Shown: piece after piece, positions 43,401-56,200 of the stretch
Numbering within the stretch: position 1 is the stretch's first letter
Layout: each line of letters begins with the position of its first letter
Assembly: GCA_903813345.2 (NCBI GenBank)
Contig: CAIIXF020000005.1
Coordinates: 18,045,375-18,109,374 of the forward strand
DNA from: Owenia fusiformis
Lineage: Eukaryota > Annelida > Polychaeta > Sabellida > Oweniidae
Direction of reading: 5' to 3'
Length of the DNA: 64,000 nt
Made by a program: the position numbers and the translations under genes
The notes under the pieces: generated by a model
Seen by the model: the letters and a program-made list of their open reading frames with translations, nothing else
Database searches by the model: none
What the model was told of the DNA's origin: nothing

Positions 43401-43757
43401 GGATGTTGCTGAAATAGGATATACAGTACACAAAGCTACTTTGTCTTAAACCTTCCAAAAAGCAATAGATAAGAATGGGTCTGGTAAATCAGAGTGAAAA
43501 TAGGAATCATCATACAGGTGCATGTTTTTTTGTATTATAGATGTAGATGTTGGAAACTGGTCACTTTCATAAACAGCATACTACAATGGATGCATTATTT
43601 AACAGAAGGTAAAACAAAGTAGAAAATATATTATTTAACACACAGATAAATGTATCACATAGAAAAATATACCACAAAAACAAATGTATCACACAGAAAA
43701 ATATACAACAATAATAAAGGTATCATATAGAAAAATATAGAAAAATGCATCACATTA
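40445..43757 (+). other. Shal intron, nothing recognised
   Basis: Holds a pogo-like MITE end at 41786-41831. A 117-codon minus frame (40637-40990) has no recognisable domain. Confidence 0.4.
41786..41831. mobile_element. pogo-like MITE end fragment
   Basis: GGGAGGTGTTCAACTTG ... GATAGGTTTTACTG matches the right ends of the other CAGT copies. Only one end is present. Confidence 0.45.
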
Positions 43758-43767
43758 TATATCACAT

Positions 43768-44145
43768 TACCCTGCGTGCAGAGTCTAGTTAAACTACACT
43801 CTGCCTAGTAGAGACCACATTACAGTTTAGTAGCCCCGCCCCCACGACGGGTACAGGTGACAGTTTGGGTAATAAATCACTTTTGACCTTCGCGCTGACC
43901 TTTCTTCCACCAATCGGCGAGCTTGAAGAAACATACGCCAAATGCGTTCTAATTAAATATGCGCATGTCATTGGTCAATTCCGGGCTCAACGATGACGTC
44001 AGAAGGAATGACCATATATAGAACGTCGGTCAAATTTGGCCGACGAACACTGATTGGCGCGGTGAGTTCACAGGTTTATTTTAGTTTGAAAGAGTGAAGA
44101 CGAAGCTCACTTTTAAGAAGTGAAGTCAAACGAATGCAAAGGGTA
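43768..44145 (+). mobile_element. TACCCT-terminus MITE, copy 2 (378 bp), 9-bp target duplication
   Basis: The longest copy. A perfect direct repeat ATATCACAT flanks it (43759-43767 and 44146-44154). It has about 85 bp (around 43855-43945, containing CTTTTGACCTTCGCGCTGAC and ACCAATCGGCGAG) that copy 1 lacks. It is in Shal orientation inside the long intron. Confidence 0.92.
43834..44090 (+). promoter_or_regulatory. Promoter-like module inside MITE copy 2
   Basis: GC box CCCCGCCCCC (43834-43843), CCAAT-type ACCAATCGGC near 43911, ATTGG near 43970, CRE TGACGTCA (43994-44001), TATATAG (44015-44021) and a GTGAGT donor-like site downstream. The same order as copy 1 shows that the motifs are a fixed part of the element. 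Confidence 0.45.
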
Positions 44146-44154
44146 ATATCACAT

Positions 44155-45280
44155 TGCATATCATATAGAATTATATGTCATATATTACATAGGATCATGC
44201 TCTACTATGTTAACTGTTCAGGTATTAACAATGACATTATTCATAGAATGTCTTCCCCCATATGTACATCAAAGTTGTATTAAGAGTTATTATCACATAA
44301 TTATCGTCAACTGAATTGTGATTAAAATCATTCACAGGCTGTGATACCTGCATTTGTAATATGTGATATTTATTACTACTGTAATGTTATTTAGACAGAA
44401 TCAAAAAACAATAGCATTATGATTTGATTCTCAGTGGTAGCGAATGCACAATGAGAATACTAAAGATGTTCAAAGGTGTGTATGCCCTGGGAGAAAACCA
44501 CAATGAAGTATCAATATTCACGTTCTATTTACGTCATAGAATCTTCTAGAGCCATGTTGCTGGCATGTAGCGTACCCCTGAAGAATTATACTCATAATTC
44601 TTCTCTATCATCTCAATATTTAAAACCATGGGGAATTTAAAGTACAATCAATATCTGCTATTTTTGGAAAGTTTTTCAGCAACTGTCCAAATATTTCACA
44701 ATTTCGTGCTCCAGATGCTATACCTTTTGTATTTGTTTGACTTTGCTTTTTAAAAGAGAGCTTCATATGGATATTTAACTAGACTTCGCACTCAGAGTTA
44801 TTGCTATACAGCCTTGGTTATTCATTCCATGCTAATTCCTCCACTTTGCTTTTATTTTACATTTGAAATATGATTATCAAGCCATTTTATTATTGGGACT
44901 CGCTGCTTTTGGTCCTTCATTATATCGATAAACCCCCAGGTCTAATTAATGAACAGTTTAGACTACTACTTGAGACAAAATCATTAGTCTGTGAGAAAAA
45001 TTGCCTGCTCATTTGTAAATGTAACATTTTGTTTGCCTCAAAGTTTATATCTGTGGAAAAAGGAAATGAATTATGACAATTGCATTGTCAGTTTGTGGTT
45101 TCAGTAAAGAGATGATGACATTTTTATATATTCGGACGCAGATATGTGATGTAGAATATGACGCGATTTCTTTATCTATTATTCTTAAGATGAATGGTCA
45201 TTCTAATTTATTCTATTTTTAATTCTAACATGACTGTATTTATGCCTTCTATAAACTGTGAACAAAGTCAATATTTCACC
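44155..45280 (+). other. Shal intron, nothing recognised
   Basis: AT-rich, no gene or repeat family recognised. Confidence 0.4.
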
Positions 45281-45409
45281 CGGTATGTATTCGTCGATAC
45301 TGCACCTGGTAATATGAATAATGTGTAACGTCATAACGGCGGGCCGTAGTAATGGCGGGTCATAATGAATATTCAAAAAAAAATTGTGAGTTTTCATGTT
45401 CGAATTATA

Positions 45410-45546
45410 ATATAGACCTCAGAGCAGGTGTTATATTGATGAATACATACCTTAGGGCTAGGCTCAAAAGCTTTCGAACAGAATAGGATTGTGCCTAGCC
45501 CTGCGGTATGTATTCGTCGATATAACACCTGCTCTTCGGTCTATAT
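45410..45546. repeat. Long hairpin element (about 55-bp arms)
   Basis: The left arm ATATAGACCTCAGAGCAGGT through CTTAGGGCTAGGC pairs with the right arm GCCTAGCCCTGCGG through CTTCGGTCTATAT across a loop of about 28 bp. A 19-base piece of the right arm (CGGTATGTATTCGTCGATA) also occurs at 45281-45299. Non-coding. Confidence 0.8.
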
Positions 45547-45549
45547 TTC

Positions 45550-47840
45550 TTAATTACATATTATATCAATATTGGATTATAATTATTTGATTTTATGAGT
45601 ACCATCTTGAATGTGAAGAAATAAACTTAATTTTTCATGATAGAAACAAACCTAGCTAGAAACCGACTATGGGGTACACAAACTGCGTAATGATACCAAA
45701 ATGTTCAAACATTTCTTTCAAATATAATTAATGATGTCAGAATAATCTGATCCCTGATTATTTTCTATGAAAATTACACCAATAACATATCTTTGGTAGA
45801 AATTGGTTGCACTTAGTATCAGAAAGCCTTTAAGCCAAATATGCTATTGTGTATGTATATATTTTACAATTGCTTATATAATTAAAAACAATGCTTACAT
45901 GAAAAATGACTGGAATAAACATGTTCCTGTATATTTATATGCATGTAATATTCAGAGAAGGCGAGAAGCAATCTCCCTATTGTTGTCTTAATTATTGTGT
46001 GGGAGACTTTGCTGATAGGTTGATGTTTTCCAATTTGCTTTCCACAAAATATACTTAATATATGTATAGAGTCGATTAGATAGGTACTAAAATATGGGCA
46101 GTTATCTCCCTTCAATGCCTTCTCCATCTCCCAAGGTATCATCGTGGGTTCCGCAGCCTTTACTATTTACTTATTTGATAAAGATGGACTCGGATAAATC
46201 AGAATGTCAAGATGTGATCGCTCACATTTTGCAATTTGAGGCTTTGGGTTATAACCACAAAGTCCACTGTAGAACTTATCATATCTTTCTTGAAAAGGAC
46301 GGAGATGACATCATAATGGATGATATGGATCCTAGGGCCTTTAGTCACATTAGTTGTTGGTGTTTGTTAGTGTGTTGAATGTATGTTATTATTCCACCTT
46401 CTCAGTGTTATTTGTTCTTGTAAGAAATGCCATAGATCAATATAGATGATACCCTAGTTTGCCATTTAGAACATTTATAGAACAATTTATTGATAACAAT
46501 TGCAGAATATTGGGACCTAATCCACCGAGAAAGTTTATTTTTGTACAATAACTGTTTAAGCTTAGTACCTCATTTATCAACCATGCATCGATCTGTTATT
46601 TTAATAGCAGAAAAATATATTCTAGCAAACATATATTTTTTCTGTTAGAAATTCCATATTTGTTTGAGAAATCAGTGTCTACCTCAAAATGTTTTTCACA
46701 TTTTACACATTTATTATATTTTGATGTGAATAGCCTTAATTATTCTGTCCAAAACCATATTAAGGTATCTAGTTGCATGTTGAGCTATCAAGGTTAGTCT
46801 TACCCCAACCCCCAACTTTGCTTTGCCCCCTCCTGATTCTCTCACTTTTCATCATATGAGAGAATCCTTTTATGCTAAATCGAGGGCTTGGGCAATATTG
46901 ATGAGGAAAAGAACCAAGCCAAACAACCTCATACTGAGCTTACTCATGAAATAAATGCTAATGACAAAGGTATATAACTATTGTTCAGATCCTGTCTTAA
47001 ATTTCACACTAGCTCTCTTATAGTGGATTACCATGGCAATCTCTTCATCTGAGTTCTATCATCAGAAAGGTCATGCGATGAGCATTTGTGAAAAAAACCT
47101 TATGACACCAGGAATGAAATTTTCAAATCATATCAAGTCCAATATTGCATATATGGTAAAAAAGTAATATCGCTTGAGAGGAAAAGTGCCTTTCAGGTTT
47201 TGTAATATTTACTTTGTGTAAATGATCTTTTAGCAAATGCAGTGAGGTAATTAATCCTTTGAAGTCGCATTTCGAGTGCATAGTATTGACTTTACCCAGA
47301 AAACCTGTCATTTTTTCATGCCAGTTTGATAAAACAATATAAAAGTCAATATGTTAAAGGTATTAATTGAACCTTAAAGTCCCTTGAAGGCGTCATGTAT
47401 AGGCACTCTCAAGGTAAGATGACTGTAAATCTCTTCCTATCAAGATGGATTTATGTTATTTGATTTCAATCCAGGGTTCCTGTTTGCAATAGTTTGACTC
47501 GACTCCATATTTCCAAAGGAGGGCTTCATTTGCTCGCTAATTAGGTCAGGTTTGGTTATACCGACCATCACAAGAAAAAATAATAAATAAAAAAAATTCT
47601 AGATGTATGTTTAAGACAGGTTTTGAATAATCTGGCACATAAGCACATCTTTGACTTCCAAGATATTACAATAAAAGTTGGAGAAACTGAAATCTTGAGG
47701 ACCAAGATGACATTAAGGCAGACCTTTTACCATTGAACTGAACAATGACATCATCAAACAGGCTACAAAGTCTTCCCACTCTGGCTACCTGAAGACAAAC
47801 TATGAAAAAAGAGTATAATTGGCTCATATAGATATGTAAT
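45550..47840 (+). other. Shal intron, mostly unremarkable
   Basis: Contains a perfect 10-bp-stem hairpin GATTCTCTCA/TGAGAGAATC at 46835-46866. Short frames here have no recognisable domain. Confidence 0.4.
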
Positions 47841-47841
47841 A

Positions 47842-48036
47842 TATAGAGGTTATTTAATGGGAGGGATGGAATATGGATTTTATTCCGAGGGAAAATATGA
47901 TATTGGCCAAGGAAAATATCATATTGACCGAGGGCGATAGCCCGAGTGTCCATATGATATTTTCTGAGGCCAATATCATATTTTCTCAAGGAATAAATCC
48001 ATATTCCATCACGATCATCAATAACCTATTTATTTC
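47842..48036. mobile_element. Foldback element with GAGGTTATTTAATGGG end
   Basis: GGAATATGGATTTTATTCC and AAAATATGATATTGGCC on the left are mirrored by GGCCAATATCATATTTTC and GGAATAAATCCATATTCC on the right, around CGAGGGCGATAGCCCGAG, itself a palindrome. The outer ends GAGGTTATT and AATAACCT are inverted. A left-end fragment recurs at 54971-55030. Confidence 0.7.
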
Positions 48037-48039
48037 ATA

Positions 48040-48515
48040 ATATTTTTTTTTCAATTTTTGTATGTCATCATCCAATGATTGTGACATAAAATTATACAAT
48101 TTATCATATAACATTTTCAACTTTTATTATCAAGTTTTACTTAAAAATATAAATAATTTATAACAATAAAATGGCTCATAATATGGCAAAATAAACACAA
48201 TATCATGAAACGTCTTAATGAAACATGTGGTCTGAGTTCATTCCTCTCACTCCGTAAAAAATCTACTAGGATTTTTATGTCACTTTTAGTTTTCTTCGAA
48301 GTATTGATATTTTCTTGACCTTTAATGAAGTCATCAACATCCTCTGTTGCATACCTAGACATATTTGTCACAGTAATAGACCTTTGTCACAGTAATAGAC
48401 GTAAACTAGATGATAATAATTTCAATAATTTCAATTTTCCAAACGATTTTTTTACTTCCTGTAGAGATGTGCTAGACGAAAAGCGTAAAACTCAAGAGAA
48501 ATTACCGGGAATATT
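48040..48515 (+). other. Shal intron, nothing recognised
   Basis: AT-rich, no feature. Confidence 0.35.
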
Positions 48516-48517
48516 TC

Positions 48518-48614
48518 TGATACGGGATCTGATACGGGATTTTTGCTGATACGGGATCCAATACGGGATCTGATACGGGATTTTGGCTGATACGGGATCT
48601 GATACGGGATTTTT
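48518..48614. repeat. GATACGGGAT minisatellite
   Basis: Seven GATACGGGAT or AATACGGGAT units arranged as pairs separated by TTTTGCT or TTTTGGCT, giving a composite period near 30 bp. Confidence 0.9.
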
Positions 48615-48984
48615 CAAATAACACTTTTATTCCCTGTTATTTTCCCAGGGAAAACATGTTATTATGGAATAAGACGTTATACTGTATGTCACCTCTGATA
48701 TATTAGCTGCTCATGACCCTTGTCATGTACTCTTTCAATACTCTCATATATCATGTCTTCTTATTCAATTAACCTCGAGTCATCAAAAGTTCTATTAAAT
48801 TCCACAAGGATTTTTTTCATTTATTTCCAATAGTTCATTGGTACTTTAACCAGTAATGTTATCGTTCAGATTTTCCGTTGTCTTGTGTTAGGCTCTAGTT
48901 TGTTGCACTGTTTGGGGTCCAGCAAAAATTTACTTTGATATTGGTCAAACCTGATATCAAAATATCATGAGATATTTGTGTGCT

Positions 48985-49085
48985 GGTGACATATTGTTAC
49001 AGTCTCTAACTTTTTTATGGCTGGTGTTAGGAATTTGGTTGGTGATCGGCGGTTGGCATTCGGCATTTGTCACAAATGGTAGGTG
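48985..49085 (-). repeat. GTGACATATTGTTAC family copy
   Basis: GGTGACATATTGTTACAGTC, then GGTTGGTGATCGGCGGTTGG and GGCATTTGTCACA, matches the reverse complement of the repeat at 713-840 and the copy at 60950. Confidence 0.5.
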
Positions 49086-51425
49086 GTGACATTTTGCATC
49101 ATGCCTTGTTTGGCTATGGAATCACGTATTCGTGCATCTGTATGTCCTTTCATTTTATTATGAATCCTGTAGCTTCAGTGATAAGTGTAGGGAAAATGGG
49201 TGAGGGGGGGATTGTAAGGCCCAGTACAGAGACCCAGGACAGAGGCTTCATGCAAGATCCATTTGTACCTGTAACTTATCTTCCCAATCTGTAAGCAATA
49301 TCTGGTTGATATGGCAACCAAAAAACTGGAGTAATTATGTAGATCAGTTGTTTACATTTGTTGCTGTATTTTTAAAGAAACCAATAGGACAAAAGCACTT
49401 TTACGTTGGTATTCAATTTAACGTCCTTTCTTTCATGAGTTAAATGAGTAAATGAGCAAAAATGTTCTTATATCTTATAGCTAGATGCTAGCTGGTGTTG
49501 AAGTGTTTCCGTCATAAGTGCATGTGAGAAATGTTTCTGTTTTTTTTACTATAATGAATGATGTGAAGCGTTGTCCATATTCTCATCAGATGTTTGTACA
49601 TCAGAACAATTTCTCAAAAAGATCTTAAAGGAGCTTCAATTTTGCGGGGATACCCTTTGAGCAAAATCCTGTCTACCTTTTGAAGCAAAATCTTAAAATT
49701 ATTTTGTATACCTCTAGAACTACTTCACAGTTTAGTTCGAGACTTAGACCTCTGCTTCATTTTCATTTCTTGATTGAGCTTATCATCATCATCTTGGAAG
49801 CCATTAACTGATCATTCAATACTGTGATTAAAATCAGACTCAGCATCGTTATTTCTAATTTATCAATGCATGAATAATGAATTCTAAACATAAAACAATA
49901 GAATCGAAAGAACAAGTTAATATGATATTAAAATTAGAACAATACGTTATTGTTTTGACATACAATTACGCTGCTCTTGAATTAATGTCCTGACTTGCAG
50001 ATACGGAATCAATAAAACTATAGTATAGAATAACTTCCCCTTACAGACAGCGCAGTTATTGAATACTTAGTAAACCCTAACAACATGCAATACAAACGAT
50101 AGAAAAATCACTAAAACTAAACTTGTTCTTCTTATGACACTTAGACATGTCGCCTAGTGAAGTTAGTTATATTTCGCTTTATTGAATTTTATTTCATAAT
50201 TCCAGAAAATATATTTTATTTGCCTTGTTTTTTTTATAATGTTTTACTCTGCTAAATACGACGGGTGGTACTTTATTTGTTTGCCTATTTGTTAGTGACT
50301 TATTAGTATTGATCATCCTAAAGGTATATTTTTACATGAGAATCAATAGAACTTTTAGATTATTACGGACCTATTATATTGCATGTATACCTTCATAGGG
50401 TTAATGATGATGTGATCTCATCAAATGTTCATGGGAAAGATGGTCAATGGGTGCAAGTCGTTGCCACTAGGGGTGGGGGCGTTTGATTTATTTTACTTGC
50501 CCTATGTAAAAGTTTGACTTCATATCTCAAAAAGAGTGGTTTTACTTACCATTACCACATCTGGGCTTCGGGATATGATAATTTTTTTTATTCTTGCTCT
50601 CATCGTACTTTTGAATGTTCAAAATTAAGTTTAATTTAGATTTAATATAGAAGTTGGGATAACGTTAGTATGTATAAAAGTTGTTACTTATGCTATTTGT
50701 TCTCCCAGACAAAATCATGTCCCAGGATGGAAAATATTGAATCTGGCCAATTGACTCCCTTTAAAACACAAACTGCTTTCCAGACAGAAGGGACATAATT
50801 GTGAATGCCCAAAAATGATCTAATAGTATAAATCAATAGGCGAAGAAGTATTCCACGATCTTGTTATTGTTAGCATTGGTACACACAGTAAATCAAGCTC
50901 CCATGGTAGTTTCCCAGTCTAATGCACTATGGACGCAATGTGATCAATTCCTGTTCTAAAGAATTCTATAGTTAATTTAGCAACATCTGACTTTGGAATA
51001 TGTTCCAAATGGTTTGAAAAGATAAACAGTTTCTTTAAAATTGGTGAGGTGCTACTAGTATGCTGGTTAAATGTAGTTAATGCACGTTAATGCCATCATC
51101 TTCATTGTACATAATATATTATTTATATGTACTTATTAAACTGTATATCTATTATATACATGTTTTGATTGCAACTACTATATGTACCATCATTTATTAC
51201 TTGAATTCGAGTCTGAGAGGTTATAAAAAGAAGAGCCAGTAAGATTCTCTTTTTTGGGACCAACATGATTTCCTAGGGAGAGGTAGGGAGTGTCATTGTC
51301 TGGGAGGGACCAACATTAGTGCCTAGGATGAGGGGGAACTACCATCAGTACTGAGAAATAGAAAGACCAACATCAATCCTTGGTGGAGGTTGGAACAAAC
51401 CTTTGATTAGAGCTAATTACCAATA
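49086..51425 (+). other. Shal intron, nothing recognised
   Basis: AT-rich, no gene or repeat recognised. Confidence 0.4.
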
Positions 51426-51626
51426 CAGGCCTGTAGCCAGATGGGTTTGGGGGCTCGAACTTCCCCTTCCCCCCTCCCCCCTCCCCCAGCTAAAATTCTT
51501 TCAAAATCAACCAGATTTTTACAATTTCACCATTCTGAGCACTTTTCAGATTTTGGGTCAACATTGTCGAAAGTGATTTTTTTAACCCCTCCCTCTTTGT
51601 AAAAGCTGGGTGCGGGTACGGGCCTG
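51426..51626. mobile_element. hAT-like MITE, diverged copy
   Basis: CAGGCCTGTAGCCAG at the left and GGTACGGGCCTG at the right, with the same interior (AAAATTCTTTCAAAATCA) as 1537-1724. Flanks CCAATA and CCAGTA agree at five of six positions. Confidence 0.65.
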
Positions 51627-51629
51627 CCA

Positions 51630-53205
51630 GTAATTGTATAAAACATAAAAATATAAAATATAAAGATATAATCCCTGGTAATAGAAGCAGAATTCATTTC
51701 TTGATCTACTCCATGGTTCTTACACTATGGAATTCTTATCAGTTATGCAGAGTCTTTGTTAAGTATTCTTATTCCCCCGAGCCTACTGAAATGGCAAAGA
51801 TGAATACCAAACGTATGGTTGCTTCAGTGAGTGGCTGATTAGCTTAATCCTGTTGTAGAATTCCTTTACATTATTTCCAGTTCAGCAACTTAAATGTTTT
51901 ATAAATGGTTGTCAGTGTCTGATTAAAAACACTTCCTTGATGTGCATATAGTAAAAACAGTCAAACAAAATTTGAAAATGTAAACACTTCTGTTTGGTGA
52001 CATTATTAAAGTGTTCATATAATGCTGTTAACTGATGTAAGATATGTATTCATATTTAAGAGTAATTCATGTTAAAGAGGTATTTGAATTAAGGTATGCC
52101 ATGTTGGATTAATCATCTACCTTTTGCATATAGGTTTGCATTCTGACACTAGTTATAAAAATTGTTACCAATAGTTACCTTAACTTTGTAATTTGGGGTT
52201 TGTCAAAACTAGATATGTTTTTATATATGACTATCTAAAAATCAAAATCTATTTTTCCTAAAATATCATGCAGTGATATGGATATTGATTTTCTATTTTC
52301 ATCTAACAATTGACATATATATTCCCTCTAACATAAATATTTGATGAATGATTTTTGTGTATGAAATTCTGCTTTGATATTATTGAACAATTCTCTCAAA
52401 TGATAACAGTTTTTGATTGTCTGTCAGAGGGATGCTGAAATTGTAATTCTTCCGTGTACTTTTATCTTTTCCATGCTTACTTATTTTCAATTGTTTCTTC
52501 TGAAATGAGGAAGTTGTTTAGCCATAAGGGGCCACTGTTACTAAATAATTGATTAGCCTAAATCAATAGCAGAATATAATAACATTTATAGATATGTATT
52601 GTCAAGATTTTCACCTTCAAATCTATAAATTCTGACACAACTATATTTAATGTTATTTGTTGCATTTGGAATTGATCTTTTTATATTTTTTGAGTCGGGC
52701 CATTTAACTTCTAAAAAGAGGGGCATATGCTTTAATATAGAACATCAACATTTGCAAGGAAAAAACATAATAGAACAGGTCATATTGGCATGTTATGTTA
52801 CCCTTTGTTCAGAAATTTTCGCTGATTAAGACTATTTATCGAGGTATAATGGCAGAATGCAATCTAGAAACAGTAGTTAGTAAGAATCTTCTTTGTCTTG
52901 ATAAAAAGCCATCTTGTAGCATTTAGTTTAGAAAAACCTCAAAACCTCCATGGCTATCTATATTGGGTGATAAAGCTATTGGGCATTTTTTATTATCCAT
53001 TGGCCTCCCTAAGGGAGTCTGCCTCAGGCCAAATATCAAGGGTTTTGATTTGAATAAATTATTCATTTCAATATCAATAGTATACTTTTTTCTACTGTAC
53101 ATGTGACTTTTATATTAGCCTCATTATTAAGTTACTTGTAGACCATCACATGAGGTTCAATTGTTTTTTGGCTGGTGTGGTAAGTCCTTGGAATTAACTC
53201 CCACT
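51630..53205 (+). other. Shal intron, nothing recognised
   Basis: AT-rich, no gene or repeat recognised. Confidence 0.4.
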
Positions 53206-53208
53206 TTC

Positions 53209-53258
53209 CGTCTATCTGTCTGTCTGTCTATCTGTCCATCCATCCATCTATCTGTTTG
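53209..53258. repeat. TCTG/TCCA tetranucleotide microsatellite
   Basis: Imperfect (TCTG)n and (ATCC)n tract. A similar short one is at about 60765-60815. Confidence 0.85.
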
Positions 53259-53259
53259 C

Positions 53260-56200
53260 CTTGCAAAAAGATTTATGATATTGTGAAGTATCCATCAAGC
53301 AAAATTTGCAGTTTCTTAATGTTTACCATTACAAGCCTGTCGCTATATAGGCAGATCTGAGGGAGGGTAGGGGCAGAAGAAGTTGTTTATAACCTATTTC
53401 TACATCTTTGAATAAATCATTCTAACCTAATTCACAGTTGTTCTAAAGGGACATACAATGCCCTCATGCAATATTAGTTATCAGCTACATGCAATAAACC
53501 ACGTTGGAGGAATTATTTCCATCTTGGGAAGATGCTGGTTGTTTTTACCTTATTTATGACATAAATTACCTGGAATAAGACATGTTTCCTCACATGTGCA
53601 TGCCTCAGATAAACTGTTTATTGGGTACAAGATAAAAATTCCAAGATTGTATCAAGCAATAAACAACCATGCAACTTACACATATGCAAAGTATATCTAT
53701 GCAATATGTAAAGCACTGCCAGGTATATAGAGATTCAACTGGATATACAGTAGTATAGCTATGCAATGTATAACTGTGCAATTAATTTAACTATCTGTTA
53801 TAATATAGTTATGCAAATTTAAACATGCAAGATTCAATCATGCAAATATCTAAGGGAATGTTTCATTGGATGATGCTTTTCCATTGCTCTGAATGTGGTT
53901 TGCCATTTACATTATATTAGAATGGCCTCTGTCTATTGAATGGATTAAATATTGTTGATACAGTATAACGAGGATCAAGCTGACCTAGCCTTATGTTTTA
54001 ACTTTCTACGCTTATGGGTTTACATTGCTTTATTTCTTGCAGGCATTATCGGGCAAATTATGCTTTTTTCCTTGCCTCATATTTTGCAAATGATAAAATC
54101 TGATTATAGCTATTTACTAATATGATCACCTTTTTTGGCTTATATAAGATATGCCTACTGTTTTCTCGCGCTTAGGTTTATTTTTAGAAAAAAAGTTTGA
54201 CAAGATAATCTTTTAAAAGATCTGGGGATTAGCTTAGAATCGGGCTCATGCAGAATTCTCAAATGTAAATTATATATGTATTATTAATTTTTTTGTAAAT
54301 AATGTAAGCTTACATTCTGTTGAATTCTCATGGATAGCTATATTGATGCTTGCAGTCTGTCTCGATATTCTGTATTGGCACTCGACTTCGTCTCGTTTTA
54401 ATACAGAATGTCTCGAGCAGAATATATCCTATATTGCACTTCAAATCAGATTCAATAACTTATATTATGGATGGATATTCACGTTTCAGCAAAGATATTT
54501 TTGAGGTGTTTATTGAATATTGAAGCATTTATGTATCATGTTGTTATGAAGTTTTAAATGTTTTTTAAATATATAAAGTACTTAATCCCAGTTAGGCTAA
54601 CTGAATGCCGTTGTCCTTTCCCATCACACAAATATTCGAAAAACAACTTTGATTACATTTACCTCAAGAAAAATCGATTCTTTATCTTTAACACTGACCA
54701 TTTACAGGATTTACCAATGAGAGACTTTGAACCGATCAGAAAATGACCAATTTGTTATTAAATGTCTGAATTATAGACATTATAGATTAGAATGTTCTTA
54801 TTCTAGATATTCTATACGATAATTACTGGGACAATTTGCTTGAACATTCCTGATGGATTCTAATCAACTTTCCTAAATCTACTTTCAGTGACTTCATGGT
54901 TTATTAGATTTTGTTACATTTATCATTTATGTTGTTTGTACAACTTTAAGTAATCATTATTGATATTCATAGAGGTTATTTAATAGGAGGGATTGGATAT
55001 TGATTTTATTTTGATGGCCAATATGATATTATAACTTCTTTAGTCCTTGTAAACAACTTTCTGGCACAGATAGACAAATGTATTACAAAAGAAATGTTTC
55101 ACATCCTGAGATATAAACCAAAAATAACTTCACAATCAAATGAAAATAAAAAACCTGATATGCTTGATTAGAGATCCTACACCTGGGTTGAAAACTCACA
55201 GAGCTCTGCCTGACAGCCAATGGCAATCGCTATACACTCTCGGCAAGACGGAGAAATACTTGTTGCTTATTTGGCAATGGGCTGAATGTCATTGGCTCCT
55301 TTGACTTGGAAACTGTCAAATACTATATTTTGCCTGATATTGAATTCATCATTATAGAATCCATACCATTTACTATATCTTGGCATATACAGTCACTCTC
55401 GATGATTTGAAAAATAGATACCCTGATAAATGTAGAATGTGATTCAATGTGGGATTCTGAAATAGCAATTTTATATTTCTCATTGTATTCATGGAATGTC
55501 AACCACTGAGTCATCGAGTCCTCCCTCTCATCAAACTCTGGTTGATGAATTAGAGTTAGGCAGGGCGAGAGACATTTTTTCTGTATATTTAGCATAGTTG
55601 TTTGATCCTTAAACATCAAATCAAGAAATAGATCATTGAGAAGTAAAACACCATAGGGGTAGGGATTGTTTACAGGTGTATATTTGACCAAAACAAAGTG
55701 AAAACATCCGGCATTGGATCAGTAACAAGGTGTTCCATCCTGCTTTGAAGGCTTTTCAAGTGCCTATTTCAATGTTATGGACTCTTTCAGAATACCAAAT
55801 ACTGCCCTTGGCTATTCCCGGATTTCATCAAGGCCCATGAATTAAAGCTAAATGCTGTGTTGTTTCAGATAATAATTTTGAGGCTGAATGAATTGAACTC
55901 GGAGTAGTGAAGGAGATGTATTGCAATTCTCACCTTTAATAATTATGAAAATGAGACACTTTTGGTAATTGAAATTTTAAAGAAATATTGGCAGAGAGAG
56001 AGAGAATATGCATAGGAATGGATGTACAATGCAAAATTTGCCTTGAAGAACTTCAGCACTTAGTAGCCTATAGTTATACATTCCATTGAGGTGAAGCACA
56101 TGAGATGATAACAGTGAAACTATATACTGTGAACAGTTTTGAATTTATTTGTTTTACTCATTTACTATATGTAAATATTCATTATGTACAATATAACAAT

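Noticed and set aside
46094-46378. 94-codon plus frame with an acidic middle
   Set aside because: No recognised domain; isolated in intronic sequence.
55323-55691. 122-codon minus frame in the Shal intron
   Set aside because: No recognisable domain or supporting splice structure.
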